64,000 nucleotides of DNA from NCBI GenBank assembly GCA_902770635.1, contig CACXTX010000005.1:1-64000 (forward strand), written 5' to 3'. The notes under the pieces are model-generated. The model was not told the DNA's origin, ran no database searches, and was given only the letters and a program-made list of their open reading frames with translations. This document shows positions 62,301 to 64,000 of this stretch, piece by piece (positions within the stretch are counted from its first letter, which is position 1; the number at the start of each line of letters is the position of its first letter). The stretch is from an uncultured Prevotellaceae bacterium (lineage in GTDB: Bacteria > Bacteroidota > Bacteroidia > Bacteroidales > Bacteroidaceae). A program made the translations under genes and the position numbers.

Positions 62301-63114
62301 CCATGATAACCTCATTACGCTCGATAGATACTACTTCACCGGTATCCTCATCAACAAAGTCTTCGTTCCAGCTCTTCAGAACACGAGCGGCAAGCTTACA
62401 ACCAATTACCTTCTTCAAGGCTGCTTTATTAACCTTTACCTCCTCAGCCAAGTTGAAGATTTGCAGGATATCCTTATCCGTCTCATATCCAATGGCTCTC
62501 AGCAATGTGGTAACAGGCAACTTCTTCTTACGGTCAATGTAAGCATACATGACGTTGTTGATGTCAGTAGCAAACTCAATCCATGAACCCTTAAAAGGAA
62601 TAATACGTGCGGAATAGAGCAGTGTTCCATTAGCATGAACATTCTGTCCGAAGAACACACCAGGAGAACGGTGCAACTGAGATACAACAACACGCTCGGC
62701 ACCATTAATTACAAACGTACCATTAGCAGTCATATATGGAATAGGGCCAAGGAAAACGTCCTGGATCACAGTACCAAAATCCTCATGATCAGGGTCTGTA
62801 CAATAAAGTTTCAACTTTGCCTTCAAGGGTACGCTATAAGTCAGACCACGCTCCAAACACTCATCAATCGTGTAGCGGGGTGGGTCGATATAGTAATCCA
62901 AGAACTCAAGAACGAAATTGTTGCGTGTATCGGTGATAGGGAAGTTCTCAGCGAACACCTTATACAGACCGTCATTCTTGCGTTCCTCAGGTGGGGTATC
63001 CAACTGTAAGAAGTCTTTGAAAGACTTTAATTGCACATCGAGAAAATCCGGAAACGGCATCGGATTCTTGACGCTGCCAAAGTTTACTCTGTTATTAATT
63101 ACTTTTGAAGCCAT
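59302..63114 (-). CDS. rpoB: RNA polymerase subunit beta
   Basis: 1270 residues, Bacteroidetes size. Rifampicin-pocket region [33 protein letters not shown], the [13 protein letters not shown] segment and the C-terminal [21 protein letters not shown] are intact. Separated from rplL by an attenuator-like hairpin. Confidence 0.98.
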   Translation of the reverse strand: MASKVINNRVNFGSVKNPMPFPDFLDVQLKSFKDFLQLDTPPEERKNDGLYKVFAENFPITDTRNNFVLEFLDYYIDPPRYTIDECLERGLTYSVPLKAKLKLYCTDPDHEDFGTVIQDVFLGPIPYMTANGTFVINGAERVVVSQLHRSPGVFFGQNVHANGTLLYSARIIPFKGSWIEFATDINNVMYAYIDRKKKLPVTTLLRAIGYETDKDILQIFNLAEEVKVNKAALKKVIGCKLAARVLKSWNEDFVDEDTGEVVSIERNEVIMERETEITEENMIEILESGASTILVHKDESVAQDYSIIFNTLQKDPSNSEKEAVLYIYRQLRNADPADDASAREVIQNLFFSDKRYDLGDVGRYRINKKLGLNTEMDVRVLTKEDIIEIIKYLIQLINSKATVDDIDHLSNRRVRTVGEQLSNQFSIGLARMSRTIRERMNVRDNEVFTPTDLINAKTISSVINSFFGTNPLSQFMDQTNPLAEVTHKRRLSALGPGGLSRERAGFEVRDVHYTHYGRLCPIESPEGPNIGLISSLCVYAKINELGFIETPYRKIENGVANLNNDEIVYLTAEEEEDHVIGQGNAPLNDDGTFIRPVVKCRQDADFPVVPPAQVDLMDVSPQQIASIAASLIPFLEHDDAHRALMGSNMMRQAVPLLHNEAPIVGTGIEKQVCEDSRTMITAEGDGVIDYVDATTIRVLYDRTDDEEFVSFEPALKEYRIPKFRRTNQNMTIDLRPICDKGQRVKQGDILTEGYATENGELALGRNLLVAYMPWKGYNYEDAIVLNERIVREDVLTSVHVDEYSLDVRETKRGAEEFTADIPNVSEEATKDLDDNGVIRVGARVEPGDILIGKISPKGESDPSPEEKLLRAIFGDKAGDVKDSSLKANPSLTGVIIDKKLFTRAVKTRQTKQQDKVLLAKIDEEHEAKIADLKDILVEKLMILTKGKTSQGVKDYTGAEIISKGSKFTVTNLKNLEYGDVQISHWTSDEHKNELIAKLIINYMKKFKLLDAEMKRKKFAITIGDELPSGILQMAKVYVAKKRKIGVGDKLAGRHGNKGIVSKVVRQEDMPFLEDGRPVDLVLNPLGVPSRMNLGQIFEAILGAAGKRLGVKFATPIFDGAKLDDLAEWTDKAGLPRLCSTHLYDGETGEKFDQPATVGITYFLKLGHMVEDKMHARSIGPYSLITQQPLGGKAQFGGQRFGEMEVWALEAFGASHVLQEILTIKSDDVVGRAKAYEAIVKGEPMPTPGIPESLNVLLHELKGLGLSIKMD

Positions 63115-63135
63115 ATATTATTGTTTTGATTTATA

Positions 63136-63170
63136 ACCGGAAATTCCGGGGAATCCGGACATCCGGATTA
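63136..63170. repeat. TCCGG-based palindromes before rpoB
   Basis: Overlapping CCGGAAATTCCGG and TCCGGACATCCGGA units in the rplL-rpoB spacer; may form small hairpins in the transcript. Confidence 0.5.
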
Positions 63171-63180
63171 TAAAAGACAA

Positions 63181-63219
63181 GAAAATGGTCGGGAACCCTC
63201 TACTGGAGAGCTCCCAACC
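63181..63219 (-). terminator. Attenuator-like hairpin between rplL and rpoB
   Basis: Minus strand: GGTTGGGA...TCCCGACC with inner CTCT/AGAG pairing then ATTTTCTTGTCTTTT. Partial termination would lower rpoBC relative to rplJL. Confidence 0.65.
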
Positions 63220-63242
63220 ATATAATTGTTTGTTGTGACTGA

Positions 63243-63560
63243 TTACTTCAGCTCAACTACGGCACCAGCCTCTTCGATAGCCTTCTTCAGGTTCTCAGCC
63301 TCGTCCTTAGACAGGCCTTCCTTCAGAGTAGAAGGAGCACCATCAACGAGATCCTTAGCTTCCTTCAGACCCAAACCGCAAGCTTCCTTAACGGCCTTTA
63401 CAACCTGCAGCTTAGCAGCACCGGCCTCCTTCAGAACAACGTCGAAAGAAGACTTCTCCTCAGCTGCCTCAGCAGCACCGCCAGCAGCGGGACCAGCAGC
63501 AACAGCAACAGCTGCAGCAGCGGGCTCAATTCCATACTCGTCCTTCAGGACTGTTGCCAA
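63243..63560 (-). CDS. rplL: Ribosomal protein L7/L12, apparently missing its N-terminus
   Basis: The frame reads (VKEVQE)[13 protein letters not shown], Ala/Gly-rich hinge, then the conserved C-terminal domain ([38 protein letters not shown]). There is no in-frame ATG. The only upstream ATG (63583-63585, ATGGCA) is in another frame and stops after 19 codons. A normal Bacteroidales L7/L12 would begin about 15 codons before VKEVQE (MADIKAIAEQL...). The region between MA and VKEV is absent and the frame is off by one, as if about 38 bp were deleted. Either a real lesion or a sequencing/assembly error. Confidence 0.85.
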   Translation of the reverse strand: MATVLKDEYGIEPAAAAVAVAAGPAAGGAAEAAEEKSSFDVVLKEAGAAKLQVVKAVKEACGLGLKEAKDLVDGAPSTLKEGLSKDEAENLKKAIEEAGAVVELK

Positions 63561-63636
63561 CTCTTGTACTTCTTTTACTTGCCATTTTATTTAAAATTTT
63601 AATTGTTTTTTAATGTTAATGTTACTTATTGTTCGC

Positions 63637-64000
63637 TTATTTGTTACGCTCAGCGATAGCGTCCAGCAGTCCGTGAATCTTACCACCAGCGTTCAGACCA
63701 GACACAACATTCTTGACTGGTGACTGGAGAAGAGCCACAACATCGGCGATGAGTTCGTTCTTGCTCTTGATAGATACGAGCTCTTCCAGCTTATCGGCAC
63801 CTACGAAGAAACCTTCCTCAGCATAAGCAGCCTTCAGTGCGGGGATACCTTCCTTCTTGTACTCTTTCAACAGCTTGGCGGGAACGTTAGCCTGCTGTGT
63901 GAACATTACAGCTGTGTTACCCTTCAGACTGTCATAGAGTGGTGAGAAGTCGATTTCCGAAGCCTCGAAAGCCTTGTGGAGAAGCGTATTCTTCACAACG
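63637..64000 (-). CDS. rplJ: Ribosomal protein L10 (partial, start outside the window)
   Basis: Anchors L7/L12 dimers to the ribosome stalk. Visible part starts in VVKNTLLHKAFEAS; then GNTAVMFTQQANVPAKLLKEYKKEGIPALKAAYAEEGFFVG and the C-terminal helix region. The frame is open at the window edge. Gives the normal L10-L7/L12-beta-beta' order. Confidence 0.95.
   Translation of the reverse strand, partial: VVKNTLLHKAFEASEIDFSPLYDSLKGNTAVMFTQQANVPAKLLKEYKKEGIPALKAAYAEEGFFVGADKLEELVSIKSKNELIADVVALLQSPVKNVVSGLNAGGKIHGLLDAIAERNK

Overview
The window looks like a chromosomal segment of a Prevotella-type member of the Bacteroidales. The grounds are Bacteroidetes promoters (TTG, about 19-21 bp, TAnnTTTG), a smalltalk microprotein beside an HU-family gene, a Bacteroidetes-type tyrosine recombinase, the rplJ-rplL-rpoB-rpoC block, and many short palindromic or simple-sequence fillers between genes. 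All calls come from reading the sequence; no database search was possible.

Layout. 1-5300: end of a TonB-type gene, a PstS-like lipoprotein, a TPR protein, a coiled-coil lipoprotein, rsmI and tdk. 5341-5413: tRNA-Lys(TTT). 5401-13940: an 8.5-kb integrative element in the 3' end of that tRNA gene, bounded by a 15-bp repeat. It carries a tyrosine integrase, a serine recombinase, an HD plus ADP-ribosyltransferase-like fusion, an excisionase-like HTH protein and an operon of small genes with no recognisable function, but no relaxase or replication gene that I can see. 13990-21561: a fucose-isomerase-like protein, an aldo/keto reductase, rnr, an epimerase, a PAP2 protein, a probable small RNA, greA and a HIT protein. 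21610-31495: an envelope-glycan block with a deacetylase, GT2 and GT87 enzymes, GtrA, a WaaE-like GT2, a late lipid A acyltransferase and three further sugar transferases.

31600-45900 is an accessory region. It holds a smalltalk/HU pair, a WYL regulator, and then a 7.3-kb AT-rich island bounded by 73-bp direct repeats that differ at 2 positions. The island carries a DUF6471-like HTH protein, two large adenine-type DNA methyltransferases with matching motif layout, a convergent PLD-family endonuclease and a broken RhuM gene. After it come small unknown proteins, a VirE/primase-associated ATPase whose coding region has taken up palindromic repeats in frame, and an M15 peptidase. 45901-64000: an MsbA-like exporter, three membrane sulfatase-fold enzymes (LtaS/PbgA-like), miaB, rpoC, rpoB, an rplL frame lacking its normal start, and a partial rplJ.

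Best candidates for something undescribed are the repeat-bounded two-methyltransferase/PLD cassette, the HD-ART cargo of the tRNA-Lys element with its unknown small-gene operon, the anomalous rplL, and several dispersed structured repeats.
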